The notes beneath the pieces were generated by a model. The model saw nothing but the letters and a program-made list of their open reading frames with translations, was not told the origin of the DNA and did not search any database. Source: Trifolium pratense (Eukaryota > Streptophyta > Magnoliopsida > Fabales > Fabaceae). From it: a stretch of 64,000 nucleotides of DNA. Position numbers and translations under genes: made by a program. Position 1 is the first letter of the stretch. Every line of letters starts with the position of its first letter. Location: the NCBI RefSeq assembly GCF_020283565.1, contig NC_060062.1, positions 51,854,439-51,918,438 on the forward strand. The letters run 5' to 3'. Below are positions 1-11,566 of this stretch, in pieces.

Positions 1-720
1 GGGTGTATGGAATGGAATGGAGCTTCACAATTAAAATATTACTATTTTATCCCTATTTATATTTTATGTTTTCTATTCCTAGTAAATTTGTTCCTTCACT
101 TTTTTTTTTTCCTCTGCTCAGTGTATCTCTTTTCTTATGCATCTTCTTTTTTCTTGCCTGTGTACGTGATAGTTTTCGTTATATTTTCATTCGTGTTTCT
201 GGCTGGATCTGTGTATTTTCCAAGGTTTCAAATAGATATATAAAAGGTTTGTTTCTTATATTGTAGTTTCCTTGTATGTAGTGCGTGTTTGTTAGCCTTT
301 GTATATGGACCCCTAATGCAAATGTAGGACTAGTAATCAAAAGAAATGTTTCTTCGTCACATCTATTATTACCATTAATAGAATTTGTGTTTCAATTGGA
401 GTATTTTTTTTTTTTTGTCACAGTTCTTGCTAGTACAATGCTTTTCCCACTCACATATTTAAATTTTTATTTTATTTTTGAAGGAGATAGTTTCTAGTAA
501 CAATAGATATACAGATATATTTAAATAATAATATTTTTAAATGAGGGTATAGTTGGTATAAAAAAGTTATAACTTGTTTCATTCCGTCTAATTTCCAAAC
601 AATGGAATGGAAACATTATTCCACTCTGTCATAGAATATCCAAACAGTGGAATGACATTTTTGTTCCATTCCGCTCCGTTCCGCTCCATTCCATTTCATA
701 CCATCAATCCAAACATAGCC
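1..720. mobile_element. Non-autonomous TIR element, left end outside the window
   Basis: The right end (about 600-720) is rich in GGAATGGA/TCCATTCC and its reverse complement begins GGCTATGTTTGGATTGATGG followed by a GGAATGGAGCGGAA-type stretch. The first bases of the window carry the matching inverted arm (GTATGGAATGGAATGGAGC), so the window starts some 20 bases inside the left terminus. The interior is AT-rich; its short frames show no recognisable domain. It looks like a non-autonomous DNA transposon of unresolved superfamily, since the left TSD is not visible. Confidence 0.55.
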
Positions 721-797
721 TTAATGTTTTCTTGAATTTTTTCAATAGAAATTGCTTTGTTGCAAACAATAATATAAGTCAAGAACAATAGTTGTAG

Positions 798-1154
798 TCA
801 AATTGTTATTTTTTTTAAAAGGTAAAAATGAAATAAATATTAATCAATAATCTCCTCAGCATAAGGCGTGCTGAAAAGATTACAAAAGATACACAATGTC
901 AAGAAAAAGTAACAACATGAGAACTAATATATGCCCAAACAAATACACGGACTCGATCACCAACTATGGTAGTTTGAGACTAGATTAAAGTTCATAGTCT
1001 TCAACCATCGATAAGAATAAAGTTTGACCTTGTCCAACAGTTGAGGTAGGGAGCTCTCATAATTTTTGAATAGTCTCTGATTTCTTTCAATCCACAGAAC
1101 CCACACACATACGAGCTAAATGAGCTGCAATCAAATTATTATTATTTTTAAAAG
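798..1154 (-). mobile_element. 5'-truncated LINE tail (L1-type) with degenerate TSD
   Basis: Read on the minus strand, 1112-960 encodes an in-frame peptide starting WVLWIERNQRLFKN and continuing to a WLKT motif, the usual C-terminal end of plant L1-type ORF2. It is followed by a 3' UTR and an A-run (plus-strand T-run 808-818). Imperfect 24-bp direct repeats flank it (798-821 and 1131-1154, 22 of 24 matching by eye), as expected for an old target-primed insertion. Only the last few hundred bases of the LINE are present. Confidence 0.65.
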
Positions 1155-1644
1155 TTGCAACATATTTGAATGTTAATTGTCTAAGAATTTCAAGATTGAA
1201 TTTATCTTTTCTATTAATTTTTTTTCCAAATCAATATTTTGGTAACTAGGGGACTAAGTTTAACAAAATTAAAAAAAATATGGTATTTATAATTTCTTGA
1301 GTTTCTCTTGATTTTGAATAAAAATGTGAGCTAAAAGTGGTATCTTGCTTGAGTTTCTCTTTCATTTAATATGTTATTGAAACCTGTAAAGGTTAACGAT
1401 TTATGCATTTTTAGCTCCCATGCATAAAAAAAATTTAGCACCGTTGTGGTCCACCCTAACATTTTCATCTAGCTCCGCTATTGTACATAACAATTTCAAC
1501 ATTTTTTTTTGCGAGTTGAAGTATCTCCTTTACTAATGAAAGCTACATGCATGCACATCTTATATGAAATGTAATAAAAAAAAAAAGAAACTATATCACT
1601 AAACGAGGTTGTAGTAGAACCATTATATGAAATAAGAAAAATGG
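1155..1644. other. AT-rich intergenic stretch, nothing recognised
   Basis: Homopolymer-rich non-coding sequence between the LINE tail and the TRIM cluster. No open frame, inverted repeat or known motif is apparent. Confidence 0.6.
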
Positions 1645-2109
1645 TGTTAAATATGCTTGGATCTCAACCCCAAAAGCTAGCTCAAAGGGTGAGGTTGCCC
1701 TCACATATTTATACACTTCACATCCCGGGAACCTAAGCAATGTGGGACTTCAAACAATCTCAAACAACACACAACAACACATTCAACACCCATCTTCACG
1801 CCTAGCGTGGTCCTGGGTCAAATGCCCACATTGGAGTCCTTAACCCGGCTCTGATACCATGTCACGAATATCGAGGCCTAACTCATCCTTACAAAACCGG
1901 CTTGTAAGGTGAGGATTGCCTCCTCTTTATAAACTCTTCTCAAGAGTCCTATCTATCCGATGTGGGACTAAATCCCACCGAGTGTTGGCCGCTAACACAC
2001 CCCCTCACGCTTCAGCCCGGCCCAATGGGCCTGAAGCGTGAACGATGTCGGAAGCCCAACGATAGACCTGATAGGCTCTGATACCATGTCACGAATATCG
2101 AGGCCTAAC
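1645..2109 (-). mobile_element. Concatenated TRIM units: LTR-A / PBS / LTR-B / PBS / truncated LTR-B
   Basis: On the minus strand the order is truncated LTR-B (2109-2087), tRNA-Met-type primer site TGGTATCAGAGCC (2086-2074), a short internal part with a purine-rich run at about 2010-1998, full LTR-B (1997-1860, 138 bp, TG...CA), a second primer site (1859-1848), an internal part of about 60 bp and LTR-A (1788-1645, 144 bp, TG...CA). No coding capacity is present. Very short LTRs, a PBS, a PPT and no genes define TRIMs. Sharing LTRs in a chain is a known TRIM habit, but here two different LTR types are chained. Terminal TSDs were not resolved. Confidence 0.75.
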
Positions 2110-3735
2110 GGACTACTAAATAATTTATAATAATTCCTAATGGACTACTAAACTACTAACATATAAAGCCCAATACTTAAAGCCCTAATAATATTATTAT
2201 CTAACACTTCCCCTCAAACTCACGATGCATTATCAGATAATCATCGAGAGTTTGTCAAACAAAAAACGAAAATCAAACTACTCTAACTAAATATTTTATT
2301 TCTAATACTACCCCTCAAGCTAAAGCGTACTAAGCTTTGAGCTTGTTACAAATCAACCCGAAAATAAACTAAATTAACTAATAGCTTCAAATTCAACTTC
2401 TTCAGATTTCAGACTTCGAATTGTGAGTATTCCCTCACCGGATTCAATGTGAGTATTCCCTCACCGGATTCAATGTGAGTATTCCCTCACCGGATTCAAA
2501 TTTCAAATTGTGAGTATTCCCTCACCGGATTCAATGTGAGTATTCTCTCACCGGATTCAATGTGAGTATTCCCTCGCCGGATTCAAATTTCAGATTGTGA
2601 GTATTCGCTCACCAGACAGACAGATTGCGAGCTTTCGCTCACCAGATAGACAGATTGCGAGCTTTCGCTCAACAGACAGACAGATTGCGAGCTTTCGCTC
2701 ACCAGACATATTGTGAGTATTACCTTAACTCACCAGACAGAACCAGATAGAACTAGCCATAACAAAACAAAATAAACCGCAAGAAACTAAACTAAACATA
2801 ACCAAATGAAACAAAACCGACCAACTGAAACGAAACAAACCACATTAAACCAAACCAAACCAAACAGGCCAACAAAACTAAATTAAGAGAGGATCAATCA
2901 GACAGAACGAAACTAATCAAACCAAAACAGAATAAAATCGAATAGGATTCCACCAAAGAAAACCAAGCGAAAACAAACAAATTTCACGGTTCAAAGAATC
3001 ATAACTAACCGAGTTGTTGTTGCAAAGAATTTGCATCATCAGTAAACAATGCCAAGAAAAAGCTACTAGTCCAACATAAACACGCACAACGTACAGCCCC
3101 CAAGAAACAAGCACTTCATGGCCACAAAGAATCCAAAGACACAAGACACTCATCTCATAACACAAGCAAATATTTGCCTCAATGGAAAAATCACACCAAG
3201 AGAGACCAAAATCGCAGCTACAGGAACTCAAACAAATTCATTCTCATCAGATTTTCGACAACAAATATATTTCCAATTTTTGTTGGAAACTCGACAGCGG
3301 AAACGACAGATTGTTCAAGGTGGATCGAACCTTGCTCTAGATACCATGTTAAATATGCTTGGATCTCAACCCCAAAAGCTAGCTCAAAGGGTGAGGTTGC
3401 CCTCACATATTTATACACTTCACATCCCGGGAACCTAAGCAATGTGGGACTTCAAACAATCTCAAACAACACACAACAACACATTCAACACCCATCTTCA
3501 CGCCTAGCGTGGTCCTGGGTCAAATGCCCACATTGGAGTCCTTAACCCGGCTCTGATACCATGTTAAAGTTCAGAGAGAAACACAAAGTGACGGCTAGGG
3601 TTTCAATAATATTATAATAGCATTACTTAACAAAATAAGGATTACAAAATAATTTATAATAATTCCTAATGGACTACTAAACTACTAACATATAAAGCCC
3701 AATACTTAAAGCCCTAATAATATTATTATCTAACA
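2110..3735 (-). mobile_element. Non-coding LTR element carrying an internal foreign TRIM LTR
   Basis: The minus-strand 5' LTR is 3735-3562 (174 bp, TG...CA), followed by the primer site TGGTATCAGAGCC (3561-3549). The 3' LTR is 2206-2110, truncated where it meets the neighbouring TRIM, and is preceded by a purine run (about 2217-2207). About 88 bp of LTR (2119-2206 and 3648-3735) match closely. Between them lie a stem-loop tandem repeat, an A/C-rich tract (2740-2940) and a second copy of the 144-bp LTR-A (3347-3490) with its own primer-site-like TGGTATCTAGAGC (3346-3334). There is no gag or pol. The element is chimeric and could only move with help. Confidence 0.7.
2423..2716. repeat. Tandem repeat of 26-35 bp units with hairpin core
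   Basis: Repeats of the form GTGAG-TATTCN-CTCAC followed by CGGATTCAAT (2423 to about 2590), then a second flavour GCGAG-CTTTCG-CTCAC with CAGACAGACAGATT spacers to 2716. Each unit is an interrupted palindrome. Arm changes are mostly not compensated, unlike the arrays described elsewhere in this window. Confidence 0.8.
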
Positions 3736-3817
3736 AACGGGACCATCGCAACTGCAACGAATAGTTGCTATCATAAAAATTGAAGTATAGAGGGTGTGTA
3801 AATAGATTTCTTATATA

Positions 3818-3942
3818 CTCCCTCCGTCCCAAAATATAAGGGAAAATTGGTCAACAAAAGTTGATGTATTTAGTCCAAATTTTTAACCAAATACATCAAC
3901 TTTCTTTGACCAATTTTCTCTTATATTTTGGGACGGAGGGAG
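3818..3942. mobile_element. Stowaway MITE, intact, TA target duplication
   Basis: A 125-bp near-palindrome starts CTCCCTCCGTCCCAAAATAT and ends with its reverse complement, flanked by TA at 3816-3817 and 3943-3944. The terminal motif and TA duplication are diagnostic of Stowaway elements (Tc1/mariner superfamily). It has no coding capacity. Confidence 0.93.
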
Positions 3943-3944
3943 TA

Positions 3945-4264
3945 CCTATTATTGGCTCCCCCAACCTTTCAATAAATTCATAATTTCATGCATGTAATGA
4001 ACATGGCCCGCTTCTCTATTTTATTAAGTTTTACAAAGTAATGATTTGTTAACATCACATAAATGATGTTCAATAAATGTTACTGATATGTGTAAATAAT
4101 CTGCTGTAAGATCACATGGCAGGGTGAAAGCCTAATGGAACTATAGTTTTCATGCTTTGAAAGGACGGATCCGGACTTGTAGTGGGGACAAATTCATATG
4201 CTAGAAATATTTATACAAAAAAAAAATGGATATATAGACTAATTCTAACATCGACTAGGATAGC
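3945..4264. other. Intergenic, nothing recognised
   Basis: AT-rich sequence with no open frame, inverted repeat or repeat family that I can identify. Confidence 0.5.
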
Positions 4265-5299
4265 ATGTGGGGCGGATTCTAGTGTGGGAGACCATGATAG
4301 CTCTCTCATCGATGAGTCATGTGATATGTGGACTGGATTGAATGTGTACATGATATTATGATGTATTGTCAGTATTAAATTTTTATTTTTTTGAAAAAAA
4401 AGTTTTTTATATTTTTTCGTGAAAAAATTAGCGATTTTTTTTTCCGGAAAAAAGTTCCCGATTTTTTAGGGAAAAAGTTTCGATTTCAAATAAAAACAAT
4501 TCCGGAGTTTTTCTGGAAAAAAAAGTTTCCGTTCTTTTTTCGGGAAAAAAGTTTCGGTTTTTTTCTGAGAAAAAGATTTCGATTTTTCTGAAAAAAGTTC
4601 CGATGTTTTCCGGAAAAAAGTTCCCGATTTTTTGGGGAAAATAGTTTCGAAATGTTCATCTGAAAAAATTTTGCTGATACAAAAAAGAGTGAAAATATTT
4701 AAAACTTTTTTTTCGAATGAAATATTAGAACTTTTCCAGAAAAATATCGAAAAAAATTTTTCTGAAAAATATCCGAAACTTTTTTCCAAATAAAATATCG
4801 GAACTTTTTTCCCGAAAAAAGAACGGAAACTTTTTTGTTCAGACAAAACCTCTGGAATTGTTTTTATCTAAAATCGAAAATTTCCCCCCGAAAATCGGGA
4901 ACTTTTTTCCGAAAAAAAAATCAATTTTTTTTGGGTAAATAGGGTTTTATCCCCCTGCAAAATAAGCCAATTTTGCATTACCCCCTGCTAAAAAAAAAAC
5001 TTGGGATTACCCCCATGCAATATGAAGATTCTCTCTTTTTACCCCTGCTTGTCAACTTGGCATAAAATCTTTATTTTTTATGAGGTGGCATGCATATGTG
5101 GCATTTATTTCATTTTTATTTTTTTAATTTGCACATGTCATTTTTATTATTAAATAAATTGGTGACAAAAATTTTAAAAATTCCACTTAATTAGTTTTTA
5201 AAAAAATAAAAAATATTGTGTCAAAAAAATTTTATTAAAAATAAAATATGTTAATTCAAAAAGATATGTTAATCCATTGTTTCTAACAAAAAAAAAAAA

Positions 5300-5660
5300 A
5301 AACTCACAATCTTTTCCTGTACCATAACTCAAATCTTTCTCCTTCTCATTCTTCTTCTCAAAACCCAAAATTATTTTTTCTCTAACACAAACTTAGAATC
5401 CCAGAATCTTTTTTCTCTAAAATAAAACCGAGAAATCCGCCGAATCACTCCGCCGAATTCGTCGAAACAAATGATTGATGAAGAACAAAGGCAGGAACTA
5501 GGATCCGGATTTCCTATAAAGGCAGAAACTGGGTTTTTGAATTTATGTGTTAGGGATTGAATTGATGGGATGAAGAATTGGGAAGAAGAATTATGTTTTT
5601 GGGTTAGGAATAAATTGGGTTGTTGCAAAGGGATGAAGAATAGAAGAACAAAAGAAATTT
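5300..5660 (+). other. Possible captured gene fragment inside the TIR element
   Basis: 5330-5400 is a CT-rich tract resembling a plant 5' leader, followed by moderately GC-richer sequence (5430-5640) unlike the surrounding AT-rich arms. Short frames exist on both strands (minus 5371-5628, plus 5570-5836), but I recognise no domain in either. It could be a Pack-MULE style capture or simply element filler. Confidence 0.3.
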
Positions 5661-5731
5661 ATGATTATGTTTCTGGGTTTACCGAGATTGATTTTTGGAA
5701 GAAAAAAAATTGGGTTCTTTTTGGATTGTTG

Positions 5732-5831
5732 TTCTTGGTGGTGTTGATGATTTTGTTGATGTTGTTGTTGTTCTTGGTGGTGTTGATGATTTTGTTGATG
5801 TTGTTGTTGTTCTTGGTGGTGTTGATGTTGT
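5732..5831. repeat. 39-bp minisatellite, about 2.5 copies
   Basis: The unit begins TTCTTGGTGGTGTTGATGAT and ends in GTT repeats. Copies start at 5732, 5771 and 5810. The Val/Leu-rich and Gln/His-rich frames across it are consequences of the repeat. Confidence 0.85.
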
Positions 5832-6360
5832 CGTAGGGATGAAGGGGAAATTAGAAAAGAATTTATTATTATTTTTTTAATTTTTAGTTTATTTAATAAT
5901 AAAAATGACATGTGCAAATTAAAAAAAGAATTAAAAAAAATTTAAATGCCACATATGCATGCCACCTCATAAAAAATAAAGATTCTATGCCAAGTTGTCA
6001 AGTAGGGGGTAAAAAGAGAGAATCTTAATATTGCAGGGGGTAATCCCAAGTTTTTTTTTTGCAGGGGGTAATGCAAAATTGGCTTATTTTGCAGGGGGTA
6101 AAACCCTATTTACCCAAATTTTTTTCCCCAAAAAAGATCGAAAACTTTTTTCCGAAAAAAAATCGAAAATTTTCCCCCCAAAAAAGATCGAAAACTTTTT
6201 CCCGAAAAAATTGGAAACTTTTTTTAAAAAATAGAAAATAATATAATAATAATAGTACACCATAATATCACGTACACATTCAATCCGGTCCACAAAACAC
6301 ATGACTCATTGGTGAGAGACCTATCATGATCTCCCACCCTCCCCCAGCATGTGGACTATG

Positions 6361-6789
6361 ATGGATATGAAATAATTGCCTTTAAATTGACCTATCATAT
6401 CATGTAACTTCCACATATATATAAAAGATGATTGTTCTAGAAGACTCTCACTTGCCATTATTTAAGATGTTGCCATGTGTCTAAAGTAAGGACAATTGGT
6501 GTCCAAATATTTGGTAAATAAATTAAAAGTACATAACTAACCAAGCCATCTAAGCCATATGACATTTTGTGAGTGAAAAGGAAAAGTATCATTGAGATTG
6601 GACCAAGCCATCTAAGCCAACAATATGAAAATGACACTTCAAGTTACACATGAACCATATTACATGCGACATCACTAGTTTTTACTATTTTAATTTCTTC
6701 CAATTTCAGTTTCCAATGTATGACACCAAATTTCAAATTCAATTTTTTTCCCTCTCTTCACTTATTCAAAATTATATTCAATTGAATGT
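6361..6789. other. AT-rich intergenic stretch
   Basis: Non-coding; the word CCAAGCCATCTAAGCC recurs near 6540 and 6603 but no larger structure is seen. Confidence 0.5.
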
Positions 6790-7690
6790 CTCTAAACAAA
6801 TATTTTAACTATCGTGTATGAGACAAATTATCATTGATAAAAATAAAAAAACTATTTTACATGAGATAAATGCTAACTGATGTATAAATTTTAACTATCA
6901 TATACCAAATAAATTATCACTGATCAAAATTTTAAAATAATTATCAATAGAAGGGATTTTTTGAAAAAGTTGTGGTTGCTACCATAAATTCTCAATAGAA
7001 GGGATGCATCTTAAATGATTTATTATGGCAATACATTGTTTACATACAGAAACTATGTTTGTTTCACAGTCAAGACAAGAGTTACGGTGAACTCAAAGGT
7101 TTTTTTTTTTATAAAAAAAGCGTATTCATTTTGAAGTTTTAATCTGAGCCATTAAAATAATTATGGATGATGAGAATATGTGACCATTAAAAATTTCAAA
7201 AAATATCATATGTGAGATAAATTCTAACTAATAAAATTTTCAAAAAGTCTATTTTACAAGGTATAAGTTACAACTGACATAAATTTTAACTATCATATAC
7301 GAGATAAACTATCACTGATAAAACTTTAAAAAAAAAACTATTTTTTACGGGATAAGTTATAACTAACATAATTTGAACTATCGTATACGAGATAAATTAT
7401 CACTGATGAAAATTTCAAAATAATTATCATATGTGACACAAGTTATAACTAATAAAAATTTCATAAAAAAACTATTTTATACAGGATAAGTTCTAACTAA
7501 TATAAATTTCAAACTAACTATGATATATGAGGCAATTCTAACTGACATAAATTTTAACTATCATATACGTGATAAACTATCACCGATAAAAATTTCAAAA
7601 TAATTATCATGTATGAGACAAATTTTTGCTATTAAAAAGTTCAACATTTTTGGTATCCAAAATTACTATCATACATGAGACAAATTATAC
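6790..7690. repeat. Degenerate AT-rich tandem repeat
   Basis: Words such as TTTTAACTATCATATACGAG, ATAAATTATCACTGAT, AAAATAATTATCAT and ATAAGTTATAACTAA recur in rotating order with many substitutions. This suggests an old tandem array with units on the order of 100 bp. No coding potential. Confidence 0.6.
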
Positions 7691-7717
7691 TATTGACTCA
7701 TAAAACTGATTAAATAA

Positions 7718-7719
<2 letters not shown>

Positions 7720-7811
<92 letters not shown>
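7720..7811. repeat. (TA)n microsatellite
   Basis: About 92 bases of uninterrupted TA dinucleotide. The poly-Ile/Tyr frame across it is an artefact. Confidence 0.97.
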
Positions 7812-7814
<3 letters not shown>

Positions 7815-8404
7815 AGTAACATAAATGACATTTTCTCCAAAAAAAAAACATAAATGACATCGTTTTTTACTATTCAAAAAAAAAAGTGAAATCAACTTTT
7901 TTTTGTAAAACATAAATGACATCATTATTATTATACAAAAAATTACAAAAACTATATCATCGTATATTTAAAAATTCGAAGACACATTAATATAAAAATA
8001 AATACAGAAGAATATTAACATGTGCGTTTTTTTACTTTAGAGCAATGTTACTTAAGAAAGTAAATGTAAAAATTATTTCTTAAAATTTTGTGCATTTTTA
8101 TTTTAATCATTAAATTTTTTACATTATTAAATGCAAAATTTCTATATTAGGATGACTTATCATGTGTCCTTAAGACACGTGTTAACATGACCCATAAATA
8201 AATTTTAATGCATTATTACCAATACGTTTTAGAGATTTTTGTTTTTTGTATACTTTTATGCATAACTTTTGTCAAATATAAAGAGAAATTAAAAAATTTC
8301 CACCATTGCTCCACCACCTGCATGTTTTTGCCGTATTGATTCACCACCGAAGTTTAACCAACAATGTGTATTAAACACTACCATATTACACCAAATAAGA
8401 AATG
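7812..8404. other. AT-rich intergenic stretch
   Basis: No coding frame with recognisable content and no terminal repeats were found. Confidence 0.5.
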
Positions 8405-8632
8405 TGATTAATGTTATATGGAAAAGAGAAATTATGAGATAATTTACAAAATTGTCCTCCATTAATAGTATGAGAAAAATAAATTGAAGAATTAAAAGAA
8501 AAAAGAGAAATAAATAGTTAAGGGTATAATAAGAAAAAAAAACATTAAATGATTCATTGGTAATGTAAAGTGACTTATCATTTGATACAATTATTTTTCT
8601 CAAAATAACTTACATTTTGGAATAGAGAGAGT
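8405..8632. mobile_element. Partial copy of the Stowaway-like MITE seen at 55170-55396
   Basis: 8405-8585 matches 55175-55345 with scattered differences (shared words TAGTTAAGGGTATAATA, ATAAATTGAAGAATT, TTCATTGGTAAT). The far end is a decayed TIR (GGAATAGAGAGAGTA). The left terminus is missing. Confidence 0.6.
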
Positions 8633-8791
8633 ATATGAATATATGAATGGATGTTTAAAATACAAAATTACGGCAAAATATTACGTTTACTAAAAAATTA
8701 TAAATATTAGCTTTAAAAATTCATTTGAATGTGTACCCATAGTACGTAACATCGAATTTTAGCCAAGTAATATTGGAACATTAAACAACAA

Positions 8792-11566
8792 CTTACATCC
8801 TCCTTGGACAACTGACTTAGAACTCCATATACTCCTCCAGACATAACTTGGATTATGGCCAATGCTTGAGTCAAAAAAATCACATTTAGGGAAGTATCTA
8901 GCTTTGAGAAGTTTAGTGATTAAACTGCTTGGTTTTGTGACTAAATTCCAGGCTTGTTTACCTAGCATGGCAATGTTGAATGCTTGAAGGTTTTTGAAGC
9001 CCATACCTCCATAATCTTTGCTTACCGAGAGGCGTTCCCAAGAGAGCCAATGTAATCCGCGGCCATTGTTACCACTATGACCCCACCAAAACGAGTTGAG
9101 CATTTTTTCTATTTCATCAATAAGAGTACTTGGAAGAAGAAAGATGCTCATCACATAAGTCGGAATGGATTGTAAAATAGATTTAATCATAATTTCCCTG
9201 CCTGCTTGAGAGAGGTGTCGACTACTCCAAGAATTTATCTTCCTCCAAATTCTATCCTTGATAAATTTGAAAGTTGATTTTTTACTCCTACCAATCATGG
9301 AAGGTAAACCAAGATACTTACCGGTACCAAGCACTTGAGTCACTCCGAGTTGATTAGCAATAGCTTCACGCACTTCAGCGAGGACATTTCTACTGCAATA
9401 GAATTCAGACTTCTGGAGGTTGATGGCTTGTCCAGATGCTGCTTCATAAACAGAGAGAATATTCTTTAAAACAGTTGCCTCATTGATAGTTGCTTTGAAG
9501 AATAAGAAACAATCATCCGCGAAGAGAAGATGAGATATAACAGGCGCATTCCTACAGATCTTGATACCATGTAAATCCCCTCTATTCTCGGCTTGTCGGA
9601 TAAGCGCTGACAACCCTTCTGCGCAAATAATGAACAGATACGGCAATAAAGGGTCGCCTTGCCGTAACCCTCTGCCAGGTATAACAGGCCCCACCATGTG
9701 GCCATTAACAATGATTGAGTAGTCTACCGTTTCAACACATAACATAATCCATCCAATCCATTTTTGAGAGAAACCCATCTTTGCCATCATGTCTTTCAAG
9801 AAGTCCCAGCTGATGCGATCGTAAGCCTTGCTAATATCCAGTTTAAGCGCCGCTGCACCTTTTTTGCCTCTAGTTTTGGACTTCATGTAGTGAATGATCT
9901 CAATGGCAGCCATTGCGTTGTCGAGGATTGATCGTCCCGGGACGAAAGCAGATTGATTATCCGATATGCATTTCTCAAGAATCGGCTTCAATCTATTTGA
10001 AAGGACTTTTGCAACAATTTTATAAAGGACATTGCACAACGAGATAGGTCTCCAGTCCTTCATTGACTTTTGGGACTCACCTTTTGGGATAAGAGCGATG
10101 TTAGTAGAGTTGATATTTGGAGGGAATGCGCCACAATCTAACCATGAGCATCCAGCGGTAAATATATCGTTACCGCAAAGATCCCAGAAATGTTGGTAAA
10201 ATCCGGGATTAAATCCATCCGGACCGGGGCATTTATCTGCTTCTATTGAAAAGACGGCATCCTTAAACTCAGCAATAGTGAAAGGTGCAGTGAGATCATT
10301 GTTATCGTCCTCTGAAATGCTTGGACTGACTGCATTAAGAACAGACATGCGTTCTCCTTGTTGCTGCTGGAAGATATCTATGAAATAATCTTTTGCTATA
10401 GCTTTCAGGCCTTCGGTAGAATTGCAAATGTTACCATGGCAGTCCTCTAATTGCACAATTTGGTTTTTTTTCTTCCGGGCAGAAGCAGTTGCATGAAAAT
10501 ACCGAGTATTGAGATCACCATCTCGATACCAAAATGTTTTTGCTCTTTGTCTCCAGAAAATATCATCCTTAATAAGTAACAAATCCAGCTTTTTGCGTAT
10601 CTCATTGAAATGGTGAATATTGGTTTCATCAACTTGGTGTCTTGCCGTCTCCAATTTGCGCCTGTATTTCTCAATTTCTTTCCGAGTCCTTTGACAGTTT
10701 GCTTCGCTCCAGTGAATCAGCTCTTTTGCACAGTTGTTCAACTTCTGAGTTAATATAGGTTCAGTGAAAGAATTCCACTTCTGGTGCACAAATTGTGTGA
10801 AATTCGGTTCTACTAACCAAGAATTTTCAAACTTGAATTGTTTAGGAGGTTTGCTTTGAAGAATTCTTTGTTCCCATCTTAATAATAACGGATAGTGATC
10901 TGATGCGGTCGTTGTAAGGCACTCTAGCTTGGCATGAACAAACATATTGCACCATTCAACGTTTGCCAATGCTCTATCCAGCTTTTCCTCAATTGCTCTG
11001 TTAGTTCCGAGGCTTTTGAACCAAGTAAACTGATAGCCTTGCAGCTCTATGTCAATTAATCCTGCATCTAAAACAGCTTCTTGAAAACCATGAATTAACC
11101 AATCAGGACGTTCATTACGTCCTCGCTTTTCATCCGATGAAAGAATGTCATTGAAGTCGCCAATTATGCACCAAGGTAGATGAGATATCTGTGATAAATG
11201 GCGCAGGAAATTCCAAGAGTCTCTTCTCCTACCTCCTTCAGGAAAACCGTAAAAACCGGTTATCCTCCAGTTACCTCTCAAATCGTCATTCACTTCAATA
11301 TCAATATGATTCAATGAGTAATTCATAATTTGACACTTCAAAGACTTTTTCCAAAGGATAGCAACCCCACCTCCTCTACTTTCTCTATCAACTGTAAAAC
11401 AAAAATCAAAACCCAACACATATTTCAATTCTTCAATTTTATTAGCATTTGTCATAATCTCGTACAATAATATAGCATCCGGTTTATAGGTCCGGGCAAG
11501 GTACTTTAAATTAGGAACTGTACTCGGGCTCCCTAATCCCCGACAGTTCCAACTGACTAGACTCAT
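8792..11566 (-). pseudogene. LINE ORF2, 5' part: endonuclease and reverse transcriptase (inverted)
   Basis: About 925 residues are open from ATG at 11566. The N-terminal APE-type endonuclease shows WNCRGLG (about residue 7), GDFND (about 136) and SDHYPLL. The reverse transcriptase follows with KDWRPISLCNVLYKI, NQSAFVPGRSILDN, LDISKAYD, GLRQGDP and the catalytic FADD (about residue 683). In an active plant L1 this protein nicks target DNA and copies the element RNA from the nick. The start overlaps the ORF1 stop as ATGA. The frame ends at the inversion breakpoint; the last residues of the open frame are read from the TSD. No stops interrupt it, so the insertion is fairly young, but the split makes it non-functional. 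Confidence 0.92.

Larger units (their letters stand above)
4933..6115. mobile_element. Long-TIR element (MULE-like), non-autonomous
   Basis: The inverted arms are roughly 4933-5110 and 5940-6115. They share GGGTAAATAGGGTTTTA, CCCCCTGCAAAATAAGCCAA and a distal block with ATGAGGTGGCATGCATATGT. Arms of about 175 bp ending in G/C-run termini and a non-transposase interior fit a non-autonomous Mutator-like element. The flanks are T/A runs, so a 9-bp TSD cannot be read unambiguously. The interior looks less TE-like and may be captured host sequence. Confidence 0.6.
4265..6360. mobile_element. Foldback/TIR element interrupted by a second TIR element
   Basis: About 4265-4390 is an imperfect inverted copy of about 6245-6360; shared words include GAATGTGTAC and ATGACTCAT/ATGAGTCAT. 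Inside each arm lie arrays of short units of the GGAAAAAAGTTTCCGA kind (4395-4930 and 6118-6220) that produce spurious Lys/Phe-rich frames. The middle is occupied by the element at 4933-6115. Superfamily unresolved. Confidence 0.65.

Noticed and set aside
2423..2716. CRISPR-like spaced repeat
   Set aside because: Spacers are not unique, units vary, and the context is a eukaryotic TRIM-like element.
3118..3545. Overlapping frames across the TRIM LTR
   Set aside because: They run through LTR and primer-site sequence and have no counterpart in the second copy.
4391..4846. Lys/Phe-rich frames on both strands
   Set aside because: Low-complexity arm repeats of the foldback element with no codon bias or domain.
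5570..5917. Val/Leu-rich and Gln/His-rich frames
   Set aside because: Produced by the 39-bp minisatellite.
7710..7925. 71-residue poly-Ile/Tyr reading frame
   Set aside because: Translation of a (TA)n tract. The same applies to frames at 29776-30081 and 57134-57412.
8289..8603. 104-residue hydrophobic minus-strand frame
   Set aside because: Overlaps the partial Stowaway-like MITE copy; hydrophobicity follows from T-rich sequence.
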